Counted from the first letter of the stretch, positions 33,614 through 45,745 are shown. The stretch: DNA of 64,000 bases from Muscardinus avellanarius (GCA_963383645.1 OY726560.1:85299093-85363092), one strand, 5' to 3'. The notes: generated from the sequence alone by a model not told the origin. Numbers and translations: made by a program.

Positions 33614-33795
33614 AGAAGATGTAATGGTTTTGGGGAAACTGTCCCCAGGGATCTTTGTTAGAATCCTGGGAAGAATTTCCCAATAAAACCCACAGAAACC
33701 ACAAAAAGAAGTGCGGGTTCTTGTCCTGAACTAAGGATAAATATGCAATAGCCTGGAGTCTTGTTGAAGAACTTGAAGTCTTGAAGAACTCCTAA
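33614..33795 (-). mobile_element. LTR family A, truncated copy 3
   Basis: Minus-strand U5 end: tggttttggggaaactgtcccc and gcgggttcttgtcctgaact match copies at 16500-16655 and 50960-51100. The U3 part is missing; a short repeat of cttgaagtcttgaagaact lies at the break. Confidence 0.75.
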
Positions 33796-34325
33796 GGGAG
33801 TTCTATCTCCAAGCTATATCCCTAGCCCTTTTTTATATTTTTATTTTTTAAATAGGGTCTTTCTTGCTTTCTGAGTCTGGCTAAGTTGCTGAGTCTGATC
33901 TGAACTTATGATCCTCTTTTCTCAGCCTCTCAAGTACTAGAATTATAGGTATGCACCACCACACCTGGCTTATTTTTTAATTTTGAAACAGGATCTTGCT
34001 AAGTTAATGAATTGAAAGCATGCTGGCCTTGAAGTTATCACCCTCCTACCTCAGCCTTCACACAGAAAGGCCAGCTATAACATAGAAGAGAGACCCAGTA
34101 AGGATGTGGACAGCCAGATTTCATTATTATTATTTTTTGTAGAACTGGGAACCAAATCCAGGGGTGCTTTAGTACTGAGCTGCATACTCAGTCCCAGGAT
34201 TCTCCTTTAAAAATTTTGATCTAGGTTCTTACTGAATTGCCCAGGCTGGCCTCAAACTTGTAATCCTCCTACCTCAGCCAGGCTAGTACCTGGGACTACA
34301 GGCATGTGCCCCTATTCCCAGTGAC
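33796..34325 (-). mobile_element. SINE cluster, minus strand
   Basis: 33796-33972 (ctatctccaagctatatccc to caccacacctggc), 33973-34075 a half copy, and 34136-34323 an older full copy. Confidence 0.75.
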
Positions 34326-34860
34326 AGCCAGGTTGAAGACAGGAAGATTGGAGAAAAAATAAATTTGGAAATGTTAGCTTGGAACATTGTACTCAGACAC
34401 AGAAGTAATCTAGAAGAACTGAGAATTTGGTAAGGGACTGATTAAAAAATATATGAAATAGCAAAATCTAGCCTGATTTACAGGTAGGCAGCAAAACCAT
34501 GCAAGTTACATAAGGGAAAAACAGCTCAGACTGTACTCAGGAGTGCAGTCTGCTATCTCATGAGGGTGTGCCTCCGCTTTCTACTGAAGCATAACATTTC
34601 ATTTGACAGCCTCAGCAAATGGTAATTTTCACAACAGATGTGCTAATAGGCTTAATGCATGTGCATAAATAAATATATTTAGTTTTTTTTATTCCTGAAT
34701 ACTCCTTAAATTACAGGGCTATAAAATACACGTATATTTATGAAGTATGCATTAATGCTTTTTATTTTATATTGCTAATATTATTAGACTAAAGGGACTT
34801 TGAATCAAATTTTGGACCTTGGTTTCTTATCTCCTCTTGATTCTCTTTAGTGACAAATAA
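34326..34860. other. Stretch without recognised gene or repeat
   Basis: AT-rich non-repetitive DNA. Confidence 0.4.
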
Positions 34861-34861
34861 A

Positions 34862-34907
34862 ACTTTCTTTCTTTCTCTCTTTCTTCTTTCTTTCTCTTTC
34901 TTCCTTC

Positions 34908-34938
<31 letters not shown>

Positions 34939-34939
34939 T

Positions 34940-35030
<91 letters not shown>
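34862..35030 (+). repeat. (TTTC)n microsatellite, about 170 bp
   Basis: More than 35 TTTC units with few interruptions, adjoining the 3' side of a minus-strand SINE, from whose A tail it must have grown. Confidence 0.95.
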
Positions 35031-35446
35031 GGCAGTATTGAGGATTTAACCCAGGAGCAATCTACCTCAGAGCTATACCCCCAGCCATATTTTTTATTCT
35101 TTATTTTGAAACAGAATCTCACTGTGTTTCGGAGGGCCTCACTAAGTAGCTGAGACTGGCTGTAAACCTGCGATACTCCTGTCTCAATCTCCCAAGTACT
35201 GGGATTACAAGCATGCGCCACCATGTCAGGCTATAAAATAAAACTTTAAACTCTTTTTGTGTGTGTAGTATTGACGATTGAACACAAGGGCATTCATACC
35301 TTTGAGCTATACCTACAGCCATGTTTTACATTTTATTTTGAAACAGGTTCTAAGTTCCTGAGGCTGGCCTCAAACCTGTGATCTTCCTGTCTCAGCCTCT
35401 CAAGTACTGAGATTATAAGTGTGCACCACCACGCCTGGCTTATCAT
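35031..35446 (-). mobile_element. Two minus-strand SINEs
   Basis: 35031-35233 and 35258-35443, each from the tail box to the caccatg/caccacgcctggc head. Confidence 0.88.
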
Positions 35447-35487
35447 GACTCTTAAGAACAGTTTTAAGTCAGGTCCTCTAAGAGGTT

Positions 35488-35758
35488 TTTGTTTTTTTGT
35501 TTGTACTGGAGATTAAACCAAGGGACATTCTACATCTGAGTTACACTCCCAGCCCTATTTTTTTTTTTTAACAGGTTCTCATTAAGTTACAGAGGACCAG
35601 ACTAAGTTTCTGAGGCTTTTTTTTTTTTTTTTGAAACAGGTTCTCATTAAGTTACAGAGGACCAGACTAAGTTTCTGAGGCTGTCCTTGAACCTCTGATT
35701 CTCTTGTCTCAGCCTCCCAAGTACTAAAATTACAAGTGTGCCCCACCACACTCAGCCT
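35488..35758 (-). mobile_element. SINE with an exact 48 bp internal duplication
   Basis: The segment 35570-35617 is repeated without change at 35635-35682 (period 65 bp, with a T run between). The rest is an ordinary copy ending ccaccacactcagc. Confidence 0.88.
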
Positions 35759-35865
35759 GCTTACAGAGTTTTTACCAAGATTGTCACTAAGCATGAATTG
35801 ATGAAGTTTTCCTGCCATCTAAGAGGATATTTTTCAGTTTCAGAATCCGGATAAAAAATAATAAT

Positions 35866-36287
35866 TTTCTTGCTACACCCCCAGGCCTTTTAATTTTTTA
35901 TTTTGAAACAGAATCTTACAAACTTGCTGAGAGTCTCTCTAAATTGCTGAAATTGGTCTTGAACCTGCAATCCTCCTGTTTCAGCCTCCTAAATACTGGA
36001 ATTGCAGGCCTGTGCCATTGTACCCAGTGGGTATTTGGTTTCTTGTTTGAATATCTACCATTGAGATTTTATCCCTCTATTCTTTTATGCATGTGTGTTG
36101 GGGGAGGAGGTACTAGGGATGGTACCCAGGGGCCTTCTACCTTCAGGCTAAACCCCCAGACCTATATTATTTTTTTTATTTGGAGACAGAATCTCCCTAA
36201 GTTGCTGAGGCTCATTTCAAACCTGTGATCCTCCTGTCTCAGCCTCCCAAGTATTAGGATTACAAGCGTGTGTCACCACACACAGCA
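35866..36287 (-). mobile_element. Two minus-strand SINEs
   Basis: 35868-36030 (tail partly lost) and 36100-36286 (gggatggtacccaggggcc to caccacacacagc). Confidence 0.82.
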
Positions 36288-36784
36288 TTTATATTCTATA
36301 CTTCTCAGAAAAATGAAACAATTGCTCATCATTTTGCAGACAGGCTGAGCAAATGAACTAGTTCTGGGCAATGAGCTGAGAGCAGAAGTGGTGTGTGCCA
36401 CTTGTGACAGAGTTGCAGCACTAAGCTACTGTAATTTTGTGTTGTTAGAGCAGCATAACCTAGACTATGCAGACTGATAGAGTTTATTGAGTTATGTATC
36501 AGGAAACCCATAAAGTTATCAACCAAACCTGGATACATTTGAGAGTAAAAGGGGACGTAAAAGTAATTACATCAGGGAAACCAAACTTGGGCTATCTTGA
36601 GACAACCAGGATGAATAGTCATTTTAAGCAAATGGTAAGTGTACTTATATATTATAGTTATAGTTAGATATAAAATATCTTCTAAAGAACTCAGTTATTA
36701 ACATTTAGGGTTGGTATAGTATAATCATGATGGTAGTAATCCAAGCAGTGATTAAATCTACTGTAATGAATTTGCCTGGGTAGT
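36288..36784. other. Stretch without recognised gene or repeat
   Basis: Nothing supportable. Confidence 0.4.
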
Positions 36785-37075
36785 ACCCAGTAGGCTGGCA
36801 GGGTGTGGCTAGAGGAGGTGATCCTTGGGGGTGTGGCCTTGGGGATTATATATGGTTCCTCTTTCCTTGCTCTCTCTTGCTTCCAACCTCCATGCTGTGA
36901 GCACAGCTCATGTGCTCTCTCTTTTCTGCTTCTTGCCTCCATCCCTGGGATCCCTGGTCCCCAGCTTCACATAGATTGAACCTGAAATCTTAAGAAAATA
37001 AATCTTCTTTCCTCTTAAGTTATGCAGTCATAACTTTTAGATTACAGATGCATGAATGCTGATTGGTACCTTAAG
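36785..37075 (+). repeat. Ancient MER/MaLR-type repeat
   Basis: gcagggtgtggctagaggagg, a TATA-like attatatatgg, a CT-rich middle and aataaatcttctttcctctta in the order typical of a widespread old mammalian repeat. I am not sure of the family name. Confidence 0.6.
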
Positions 37076-37164
37076 TAGAAGTAGAGGTGTTGAGAACATC
37101 TAAACATCAATGAGATTTCCAAGAATATTTTCTAGCGGCATGTTGGAATTTAATTAAGCTATAC

Positions 37165-37262
37165 CAGGCAGGCAAGGTAGCAAAAGACTGTAATCCCAGT
37201 ACTTGGGATGCTGATACAGGAGAATCACAGGTTTAAGGACAGTCTCGGCATTTAGCAAGAAC
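37165..37262 (+). mobile_element. SINE fragment
   Basis: ggcaggcaaggtagcaaaag through tcggcatttagcaagaacc. Confidence 0.65.
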
Positions 37263-38435
37263 CTCTGCAGATTGATAAGTTTTAGATCATAAGATACTAT
37301 ATGCTTGGCCATAGATGTTATACATCTCAGTTTAGAAATTTGGTGGGCCCCCAAAATCCTATTTCTCTATTTTTTTCTATTTAATTTTGATCTTAGCTTT
37401 ATAGTTGGAGACAGGAATGAGACATTTTGAGTTGCATTGTCAGTCTTCTATCTCCAGGATGATTAAAGTATTCTGGGGTCTTGCTGGCCACAGTGACTAT
37501 GAAGAACAAGCTGTTCCCTATAGATCTGCAGTTTTTAGGCTTTACCTCTCTCTAACTTACCCCATTTTGAAAAACAATAGATTGTCCTGAGTTTTTCCAT
37601 TTTGTATAGTGCTGTGGCAGATGACTGCACATCTTCATTTGTGCACGTAAACATCTCTACCTGCATAGCACAACCAGTAAATTTATTTACTACACAGAAC
37701 AGTAATTATATTATCTTGTTAATAAATAATGACTTCATGTGAACTCATCTGGTTAAATCACAGCATGGGAGTACAAGGGTGTTTCAATTTCATCTCAGAA
37801 ACATCAGGCTCATGAGCTTATCAAACACTTCAGACTGCCAATAAAAGCATCCCCTCACCTGAGACACATGAAGAGAGGGACACTTGTGGCCAGCTGCAGA
37901 GACACACACTCACCCAGCACCTGGCCATCTGGTGGGCACACCTTGAGATCCACAGGTAACCAACCTCCTGCTTGCAGTCCCTTGGCTTTAGCACAGCTGA
38001 TTTCCCTTGCCTGCCGTGGCACACTCAGAAACTGCCAGCTGTCCATACCCCGGCCTGGAATGGACTCTGGTTACTCTGCACCCTAAACACATACTGATTT
38101 AATATCTGACCACCTGCCATGACTATTTTGCATTTCTGCATCTGGTTTCTGCCTTTGTTTTCGGAAAGAACTGGTTGCCTTAACTCTTTTGTAGTCTTTC
38201 TGTATCCCACATATACATATATGTTGTTGTGTAAAGGGTGATATATGACTTGAGGGTTATATGCATTAGTAATTATGATTGGAAGAAAAGAACCCATGAT
38301 TTCCCAGCTTAGGACTGTGAGGTGACCTCTGAGTACATGGTGAACTGCAACTAATGCAGTGGTACAGCTTTGAATTTCTTCCATCAGTTCTGATGTAGTG
38401 GGAAGGCCAAATGTGTTCAATCTGTAGAAGGCATA
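37263..38435. other. 1.2 kb without recognised gene or repeat
   Basis: Non-repetitive on inspection. Overlapping open frames at 37830-38663 in several frames on both strands show no recognisable protein, and the longest runs into a SINE. Confidence 0.45.
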
Positions 38436-38860
38436 GCTTGGGCATGACAGCAGTGGGTACCTGTCATCCCAGCTCCTGGAGAATGTGTTAGGAGAAGTAC
38501 AAGTTCCAGGACAGGCCGGGTGTGGTGGCGCACACTTGTAATCCCTGCGCTTGGGAGGTGGCGACAGGAGGATCACACTGGTTTGGAGCCAGCCTTGCTG
38601 GCTTAAGAGACCCTGTTTCCAAATAAAAATATAAAAATAGGTCTGGGAGTGTAGGCCGGACATAGAAGGGCTTCCAGGAACACCAGTACCATAAAAAAAA
38701 AAAAAAGTTCCAGGACAGCCTGAACAACTCAGATCTTGTCACAAAATAAAAATAAAACTTAAAAAGGCCTGGGGATGTACCTTTGTGATGTAGTGTTTGC
38801 CTTGCACACGTGAGACCCTGGATTCAATCCCCAGTACTGCCAATAACAACAACAAACTTC
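38436..38860 (+). mobile_element. Older SINE interrupted by a young SINE, 14 bp duplication
   Basis: The young copy (about 38515-38704) is bracketed by aagttccaggacag at 38501-38514 and 38705-38718. The older SINE lies on both sides and ends attcaatccccagtactgcc. Confidence 0.9.
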
Positions 38861-39233
38861 TGGGACCTTACCTATGGTCAAATCATTGTGGAGGTTCTGT
38901 TAGTCATGAGCCAAAGTGTCAGGCCACTGTCCCAGGTGCTGGAGCCTTCTATTTTATATATGTGGTATATAGGGAAGATGGAAACCCAAGTTCTAAAAAC
39001 CTGCTTCCCAAGTGAACCACAAGTCCATTTCTCCTGAGGTCATGTCACCTGCTTGCAGGCATTCCTTGGTGAACATATTAGCCACTCAATATGCCCACGA
39101 TGCTCTTCCTCATTCCTAGCCCAGGAAGGGCTGTGTGGATATTATTATATGTTATTACAAGTCTGCTTGCTGTCTTGCCCCAAACTTCAAAGCCTCATCA
39201 GGACAAGGAATCACACAACTTGGCTACATGCTG
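38861..39233. other. Stretch without recognised gene or repeat
   Basis: Nothing supportable. Confidence 0.4.
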
Positions 39234-39665
39234 TTATGGTTTAGATCTGAAATGTCCTCAAAAGTACATGTGCTGAAGGCTTGATCCTCACATAGCCATG
39301 CCCAAAGGTGGGCCTGGGGAGGTGACTGGGTCAGGAGGGCTCTCATCATCAGTGGGTTAGAACAGTATTGGAGTCATGGTTTAATGGACTATGGGAGATA
39401 GTAGGGACTTTAAGAGGTGGAGCCTAATTGTAGGAAGTAAGTCTTCAGGATGTGCCTGTGAGGCTATGGTATGTTGGAACCCTGGCCTCTCGCACTCTGC
39501 TTCTCAGTTGTCTAAAGGGGAGCAGCTTTGTCTGCCATGAGCTCCAAGTAATGGGACCAAGTGACCATGGACTGAAGCTTCTGAAACCATGAGCCAAAAT
39601 AAACCTTTTTTCTTTTAAATTGGTTTATCACAGATATATTGTCACAGTGATGAAAAGCTAACATA
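39234..39665 (+). repeat. Ancient MER/MaLR-type repeat, nearly full length
   Basis: Starts gttatggtttagatctgaaatg and ends gtcacagtgatgaaaagctaacat. It contains actgaagcttctgaaaccatgagcc and aataaaccttttttc. The most complete member of this family here; others are near 20760, 30425, 36785 and 52490. Confidence 0.75.
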
Positions 39666-39944
39666 CCTACTAAAATAAAGAGCAAGAGAAAAGGTAGAAT
39701 AGGGTTAAATGACATTACATTCTGATTAAATTAAGTTCTGATTTAATTACATTAAATTACATTTTAATTTACCTAGTATTTTTGCTAAAAGGAATAATAT
39801 TGATTATCTAGGTCAAAGTGTTTAGAATTTTTCACTTTAAAGTCTCTGTTCTGCCCTAATAATGGATTGATTGTCCTAATAATGGATTGTCATAAATCCA
39901 ATTTTAATATTACCTTAGTAAATAATTTAATTTGGTCATTTTTT
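39666..39944. other. AT-rich unassigned stretch
   Basis: A small duplication ctaataatggattg at about 39855 and 39874; otherwise nothing. Confidence 0.4.
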
Positions 39945-40226
39945 TGTGGTATTAGGGTTTTTTTATTTTTTATTTTTTTGGTGGTACTGGGGTTCCTGGA
40001 AGCCCTTCTACCCTCCCAGACCTATTTTATACTTTTTTATTTTTGGAAACAGGGTCTCTTAAGCCAGCGTGGCTGGCTTCAAACCTGCGCGATCCTCCTG
40101 TCTCTGTCTCCCAAGCACTCCCAAGCACAGGGATTACAAGCATGCGCCACCATGCCCCGGCTATACTAGGGATTTTTTGTGTGTGTGTGCTACTGGGTTT
40201 ACAAGCATGTGCCATCATGCCCGGCT
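39945..40226 (-). mobile_element. Young SINE beside pieces of another SINE
   Basis: 39978-40162 is a young copy (tggtggtactggggttcctgg to ccaccatgccccggc). 40163-40226 repeats a tail start and a head end of another copy. Confidence 0.8.
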
Positions 40227-41059
40227 TTAATTTAGTGAAATTTTAAAAAGCACTATTTGATGATCAGTTGGTTTTAGTCAGTCTGTTCTTAATAATTATT
40301 GTGTTTATCAACTTCCGTAGAGTAGGAAGAATCTATAAATATGACCTATCACTTCAGTGCCTGGCCTTATTACTGTGGTTCAGCTGGCCAAGAAAGAGAG
40401 GCTTACTAATCATGGATTTTTATCATCTTTATTTTCAAATGCCATCATTAAAAAAAATACACATGCATGAACACAATAACTTCAATTATACTATGAGTCA
40501 CCAAGGAAGACTCTCAAGTACTTTTTCAGTTAGTCTTAGTTACACACAGCATACTTTTAACTTCTCATATAAGAAAGTGGAAGCAGGAACACAACAGGAA
40601 TGCCCTGTGTTGATCTTGTTGCCTGTACATCTAACCTAATGACCACCAAACTCTGGTCAGTTTACCTTTATAGGCTTAGATCTTTTTACCCTTTTTACAT
40701 TTCACCTTCTATCTAAAATATATAAACCGCTGCTCTTTAGAAACATACCTCAGATCCTCTCAGGATTACTCTTTAAGATGACATGTCTCTAAAATAGCTA
40801 TTCTAATCATCCCTGTAATTAAAAAGTGCTATTGAAATTTCACATCTGGATTCAAAACTCTGCCAATGAGCATTTCTATGAAGCAACAGCATTTGATTTG
40901 TACCCTTATGGTTTAAAGCTATTAAATACAGGCTATGTTTGAGTTAATTTCTAATTGGATGTAATCTGCTCATTCATTTCAACAATAAGTAGAACATGAA
41001 TTTCTGAAATATTCACTTAGTAGGATCAAATGACTTTGGGCAAACACAATTTTTCTCTC
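40227..41059. other. Stretch without recognised gene or repeat
   Basis: The 123-codon plus-strand frame at 40268-40639 has no recognisable motif. Confidence 0.45.
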
Positions 41060-41322
41060 CTTCCTTCCTTCCTTCCTTCCTTCCTTCTCCTCCTCTTCCT
41101 CTTCCTCTTCCTCCTCTTTCTCCTCCTCCTTCTTTGTGGTACTGGGGATTAAACCAAGGGTCATTCTACCTCTGAGCTCAATTTTATTTTTTATTCTGAA
41201 ACAGGGTATTGCTAAATTGCTGAGGGCCTTACTAATTTTCTGAGGCTGGACTTGAACCTGCAATCCTCTTGTCTCAGCCTCCCAAGTTCTGGGATTACAA
41301 GTGTATACCACCATGCCCCATT
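41060..41322 (-). mobile_element. (CCTT)n/(CTC)n tract and SINE
   Basis: Pyrimidine microsatellite 41060-41134, then a SINE 41135-41320 ending accaccatgcccc. Confidence 0.88.
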
Positions 41323-42210
41323 ACAACTTAATTTTCAACTGTACATGCAAACATGTAATACTTTGCTTAGATTTCAATGGTTACTGAATTTATGAAGCTA
41401 AAAAAATCTTTAAAAATAAAAACTTTTATGCTTTTGAGTTTTTTCTATGAACACTTTTGGTGTTGATGGGTATCTTAAATAGTGCTATTCTCTGAGGATC
41501 CAGGTCGATTTTTATAAAGACTCATGGTAAAAATAACTTCACATAAAGTTTGTCACAGTTTCTGGAAGTATTACAAAGATTTAGATAGTACAGAGTAGCT
41601 ATTAAATGCCAGGAAACTACTTAAGTAATTTCAACTTGTTATTCTGATTACGCAGGAAAAAAACAGCAACCAGTGAGGAAAGATTAAGGCTCAATAAAGC
41701 AGCTGTGATGCACAATTGAGAGCATTTTCTCACTGGGAAAGGACTGCTTGTTCAGTTATATCCACAAACACACATTGTGTCTTTGACCTTGAAACACAAC
41801 AGCAGCAATACAACAAATACTGAGGACTTAAGGGTTGAGAAAGGCTCACTGAGTAAGTACTATGGAAGTAAAACCACATGCCATGAACACAACAGACAAG
41901 ATTACAGACATTGGCAATACTTGAAATGGGGACATTGTTTTTGCAAATAGAGCATATTTTCTACCCACTTTCATATTTGTAAATTAAGTGTTTTGTATAA
42001 AAATAAAGAATATACCTGATGAGTACAGTTCATGGGTTGAACCAATGGTTCAACCCATAATAAATGGTTCAAACTTTAGCATATGCTAAAATTGCTTAGA
42101 GGGCTTATTAAAATGGGCTGGGGCCCCAATAATTTGTACTAAGTTCCTTTGGGATTTGATGTCTCTGGTCCCAGACTACACATTGAGAACTACTGATTTA
42201 AAGAATTAGT
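41323..42210. other. Stretch without recognised gene; holds a 27 bp palindrome
   Basis: Non-repetitive. At 42032-42058 the arms atgggttgaacca / tggttcaacccat are perfect inverted copies around one central base. Confidence 0.55.
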
Positions 42211-42657
42211 TGTGAGCAGGGTGTGGTAATGCACAAATTACAAAGTTGCAGTACTTGGGAGGCTGAGATAGGAGGATCACAGGTTCATAGCCAACATCAG
42301 CTACTTAGTGAGGCCTTCTACAACTTAGTGAGACCCTGTTTCAAAAAAATAAAAAATAAAAATTAGAATTGGGTGAGTATCTCAGAGGTAGAATGGCCCT
42401 GGGTTGAATCCCCAGTATCAAAATAAAATAAAATAAAATAAAATAAAAAATAAATAATAATTAGTTTTAGCCAGGTGGTAGCACATACCTATAATCAATC
42501 CTGGTACTTGGGAGGCTGAGACAGGAGGATCACAGATTTGAGGAGAGGCTCAGCAAATGGTGAGACTCTCATCAACTTACTGAGATGCTGTTTTTTAAAA
42601 AAAGAATAGAGCTGGGAATGTAGCTTGGAGGTAGAATGCCCCTGGGTTCAATCCCCA

Positions 42658-42699
<42 letters not shown>

Positions 42700-42700
42700 C
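42211..42700 (+). mobile_element. Two SINEs with (AAAAT)n and (CA)n tails
   Basis: 42211-42418 then AAAAT repeats to 42462. 42470-42658 then CA repeats 42659-42697. Both microsatellites grew at SINE tails. Confidence 0.9.
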
Positions 42701-42874
42701 TTAGCTACAGTGAGAAAATCATAAAAGCGGCAACAGTAAAACACAGTACAAAGGAGATGTTTACAATAAAAATTTTCTCATAGACAAATGTTTTGGTAAA
42801 TTGAGAGATCCCCTTTCCTCAATTTATAAATCATATAAAAAAAGGGTTATCACTTCTTTAGAATATAGGGCCCT

Positions 42875-43302
42875 AAACTGAGCTTGGTGGTACATGCCTG
42901 TAATCCCAGTTGTTGAGGAACTGAGACAGAAAGAGCATAGGTTCAAGGGCAGCCTCAGCGAATAGTGAGACTCATCAACCTAGAAATACCTTGTTTCAAA
43001 ATAAAACTAAAAAAAAGAAGCCAGGCATGGTGGCACACGCTTGTAATCCCAGCATTCAGTAGGTGGAGACAGGAAGGACTGCAGTTTGAGGACAGCCTCA
43101 CTACTACTTAGTGAGGCCCTTTGCAATTCAATGAGATCCTGCTCCAAAATAAAGAATAAAAAATAGGGCTGAGAGTGTTGCCTGGAGGTAGACTGCTCCT
43201 GGGTTCCATCCCCAGTACCGAGAAAAAACTAAAATAAAATAAAGCTGGGGGTATAGCTCAGAGGTTAGAAGGTCCCCGGGTTCAATCCCCATTACCAGAA
43301 AA
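42875..43302 (+). mobile_element. Three SINE-derived units
   Basis: 42876-43008 (B1 part), 43018-43222 (full copy) and 43240-43302, a free ID-like tail (gctgggggtatagctcagaggtt to gttcaatccccatta). Confidence 0.85.
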
Positions 43303-43339
43303 TACATATATACAAAACTTTAATTTCTTCTTTTTGTTT

Positions 43340-43422
43340 TTTTCCATACGGGGTATTGAAACCAGGGCCGCACACATGCTAGATAAGTGTTGTACCACTG
43401 AGCTACATTCCCAGCCCTGTCC
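43340..43422 (-). mobile_element. tRNA-derived SINE tail fragment
   Basis: ggtattgaaaccagggccgc, cacatgctagataagtg and accactgagctacattcccagccc form a reverse tRNA-like (ID/B4-type) head with A and B box remnants. Confidence 0.7.
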
Positions 43423-43459
43423 TTCATTTTCAAACTCTAGTTGTACTGGAGAAATGACT

Positions 43460-43637
43460 ACTACAGTCTGAATGTCTGTGTCCCCTAAAACTTATGCTGA
43501 AACCTACTCTTTGCAGTCTGGTATGAGGAGGGCTCATCAGAGGTCTTTATCAGAGTGTTTGCCCTACCTCTTTCCACCAGGGAGGATACAGCGGGAAGCT
43601 GCCATCTAGGAACCAGAACTAGAGCCCTTGTCAGACA
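43460..43637 (+). repeat. Ancient MaLR-like repeat, left part
   Basis: cagtctgaatgtctgtgtcccct and later ccttgtcagaca. It continues at 44463-44595 (agacactcagcctgctagtgcc, cctccagaagcatggg, gtttataaactacctggttt) after the LTR. Confidence 0.65.
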
Positions 43638-44462
43638 TGCTGGGGATTGAGCCTATATTGATTGTTAATAAGAGCTGTATTAATGGCTAATAAAAATAAG
43701 CTTTCATACTTAGGCAAAACAATAAAATCCTTTTCTTTGTCTCTAAGCTGTCAGCCAAGAGCTGCAGCCAATACTGACCTCCATCAGCTAAAATTTAACT
43801 GTTAGAACCATTAAACATGAAATGTTAAAACAAACACTAAATTCTTCCCACAGTTTAGTTTAAGGTTAAGAGAACCTAAACTAATTACCAAGTGCACAAA
43901 AGAGTTAAAGCCCAAAGCCTCTATACTTTAAAGACAAGTTTTCAACATAATAAATAACTTCTAGCAAATAGAGATGGAAAAAGGCTGAAAACTCCTCAAG
44001 GACACAGGTGGATGGTACAGGCCTCCTCTGAAGTGGGCACATACCATGTAACCCCTGCCTTTGTTCTTGCAGATCATGGTCATAACTCTAACAAGAAAGT
44101 CTAACACCATGGAGAAAATTGGTGGGCCTGTGCCTGCAGTAGGTCAGGGAGAGGTGAAAAGACTATTGGCTAAGCAGGATGGGAAAAATAAGATTATGAA
44201 TCCTTTTAAAAACTTTTCTCATGTTCAAAACTTCAGTGTCTTTTCAAGGCACTCTACTACATCCCTCAATGTAGTGCTTTATAATATTCTGTCCCTTCTT
44301 TCTGCCTTTGTAATAATAAAAATTTCTTAAGCTTACAGCAGAAGAGTTCTGACTATTCTTTTCTAAATAGCTACTAAAAAGAACCCCTGGCCACATCTCA
44401 AACTGTTATAGTTTTGGAGCCCAAGAGGGACACTGTTACAGTTTTGTTGTGGCACTCTAACA
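43638..44462 (+). mobile_element. Solo LTR inside a MaLR-like repeat
   Basis: 825 bp, TGCTGGGG to CTCTAACA, between agaca at 43633-43637 and 44463-44467. aataaaaatttcttaag near 44318, a following gagttctgactattc and a late agttttggagccc resemble the R/U5 part of family A, so it may be a related class I family. An 89-codon open frame inside (44061-44330) is not recognised. Confidence 0.78.
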
Positions 44463-44595
44463 AGACACTCAGCCTGCTAGTGCCTGGACCTCAGAAATCC
44501 CAGCCTCCAGAAGCATGGGGAAAAAAATCACTTGTTTATAAACTACCTGGTTTGTGGCTTTTTGTTGTAGCAGCTCTAATAAACTAAGAAAATAG
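44463..44595 (+). repeat. Ancient MaLR-like repeat, right part
   Basis: Continues 43460-43637; reunited across the LTR it reads in the normal order for an old LTR repeat. Confidence 0.65.
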
Positions 44596-44984
44596 CCATC
44601 TTCTTAGAAACGAAATTTGTGCTTTTCAATCAATAAGGAAATGTTGATGTGTTGTTTTTTCAAGTAGAAAAATTAAGTACATTGAAGATAAATCAGAAAA
44701 TGTATTTGTTTTTCTTGTTTTTATGAGCACATGGTGGTGAAAGTAATAGATTTGAACAAGTACAAGAAAATAAAATCACAGAATATACCAATTTTATATT
44801 CAGCAGAATATTAGTTCTTGATTTTCCTCACACATTGCAGATCAAGCAAGAGATATGAGGAGGAAATTCTTTTAGGACTCAGACTAGACTTGGCTGTAGA
44901 AACCATAACTATGGTCTATTATGTAATATAGGTGTTAGGAAAGAGCTTGATTATTTTTTGTGGCTGTTTTCTTTTGGTGCTAGA
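44596..44984. other. Stretch without recognised gene or repeat
   Basis: Nothing supportable. Confidence 0.4.
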
Positions 44985-45156
44985 TGATTGAATCCAAGGG
45001 GCATTCTACTTCCAGACTACATCCCTGTGTCATTGTATTTTTTATTTGGAAACAAGGGTCTCACTAAGTCGCTGAGGCTGGCTTTGAACTTGCAGTCCTC
45101 TTTAGTCTCCAAAGCATTGGGGCTACAGGTGTGTATTTAACACCACACCCAGCCAA
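44985..45156 (-). mobile_element. B1-dID SINE
   Basis: gattgaatccaaggggcatt through caccacacccagc. Confidence 0.82.
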
Positions 45157-45571
45157 GACATATATTTAAGGTAATCTGGGCAACACATGGAGATCTCCAT
45201 GAAAAACATGCAGTAATGCTTAATGTTATGCCTGTGGGAAATGTAAACTCCTAGAAAGATGAAAATAGTCTGTATGTTGGATACAATTGAGATTAATAAT
45301 TTGAGTGTCTTATGTACTTAAAAACAGTATTTCTGATAATAGAAAGGCTTTCGCCTACACAGTATTCTAAATAGAGTGTCAAACAGCTATGCTACACTTT
45401 GTGTATTTTCTGCTTAATAAAATGGAAACAATCTGGTAAGAATTTATAGCAAATGTTTCTACTATTGCCTGGACCTCTAAGAACAAATTGTCTGTGAGCT
45501 ACCTAACTTAAAGTATAGGTGGCTCTAATAATTGCAGATGATTAAATAATTCTGTGTGAGGTGCTTACAGT
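45157..45571. other. Stretch without recognised gene or repeat
   Basis: Nothing supportable. Confidence 0.4.
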
Positions 45572-45745
45572 GGTACTAGGGACTTAATTTTAAGGCATTC
45601 TACCCCTGAGCTATACCCTCAGCCTGATTTTATATTTTATTCTAAAAAGAGGGTCTAAGTTGCTAAGGTTGACCCTGAACCTACAGTCCTCCAGTATCAA
45701 CCTCTGAAGTACTGGAATTACAAGACTACCATCATGCTCCAGGCT
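45572..45745 (-). mobile_element. Old SINE
   Basis: Divergent copy, ggtactagggacttaatttta through accatcatgctccaggc. Confidence 0.75.

Noticed and set aside
34847..35224. Lys/Glu/Arg-rich 125-codon frame
   Set aside because: Translation of the TTTC microsatellite plus a SINE.
38025..38663. 212-codon minus-strand frame as a host gene
   Set aside because: Its N-terminal third is SINE-encoded and the rest matches no family; likely chance.
43243..43302. tRNA gene
   Set aside because: It has A and B box-like sequence, but is the ID-like tail of the local SINE family; no cloverleaf with an anticodon arm fits.
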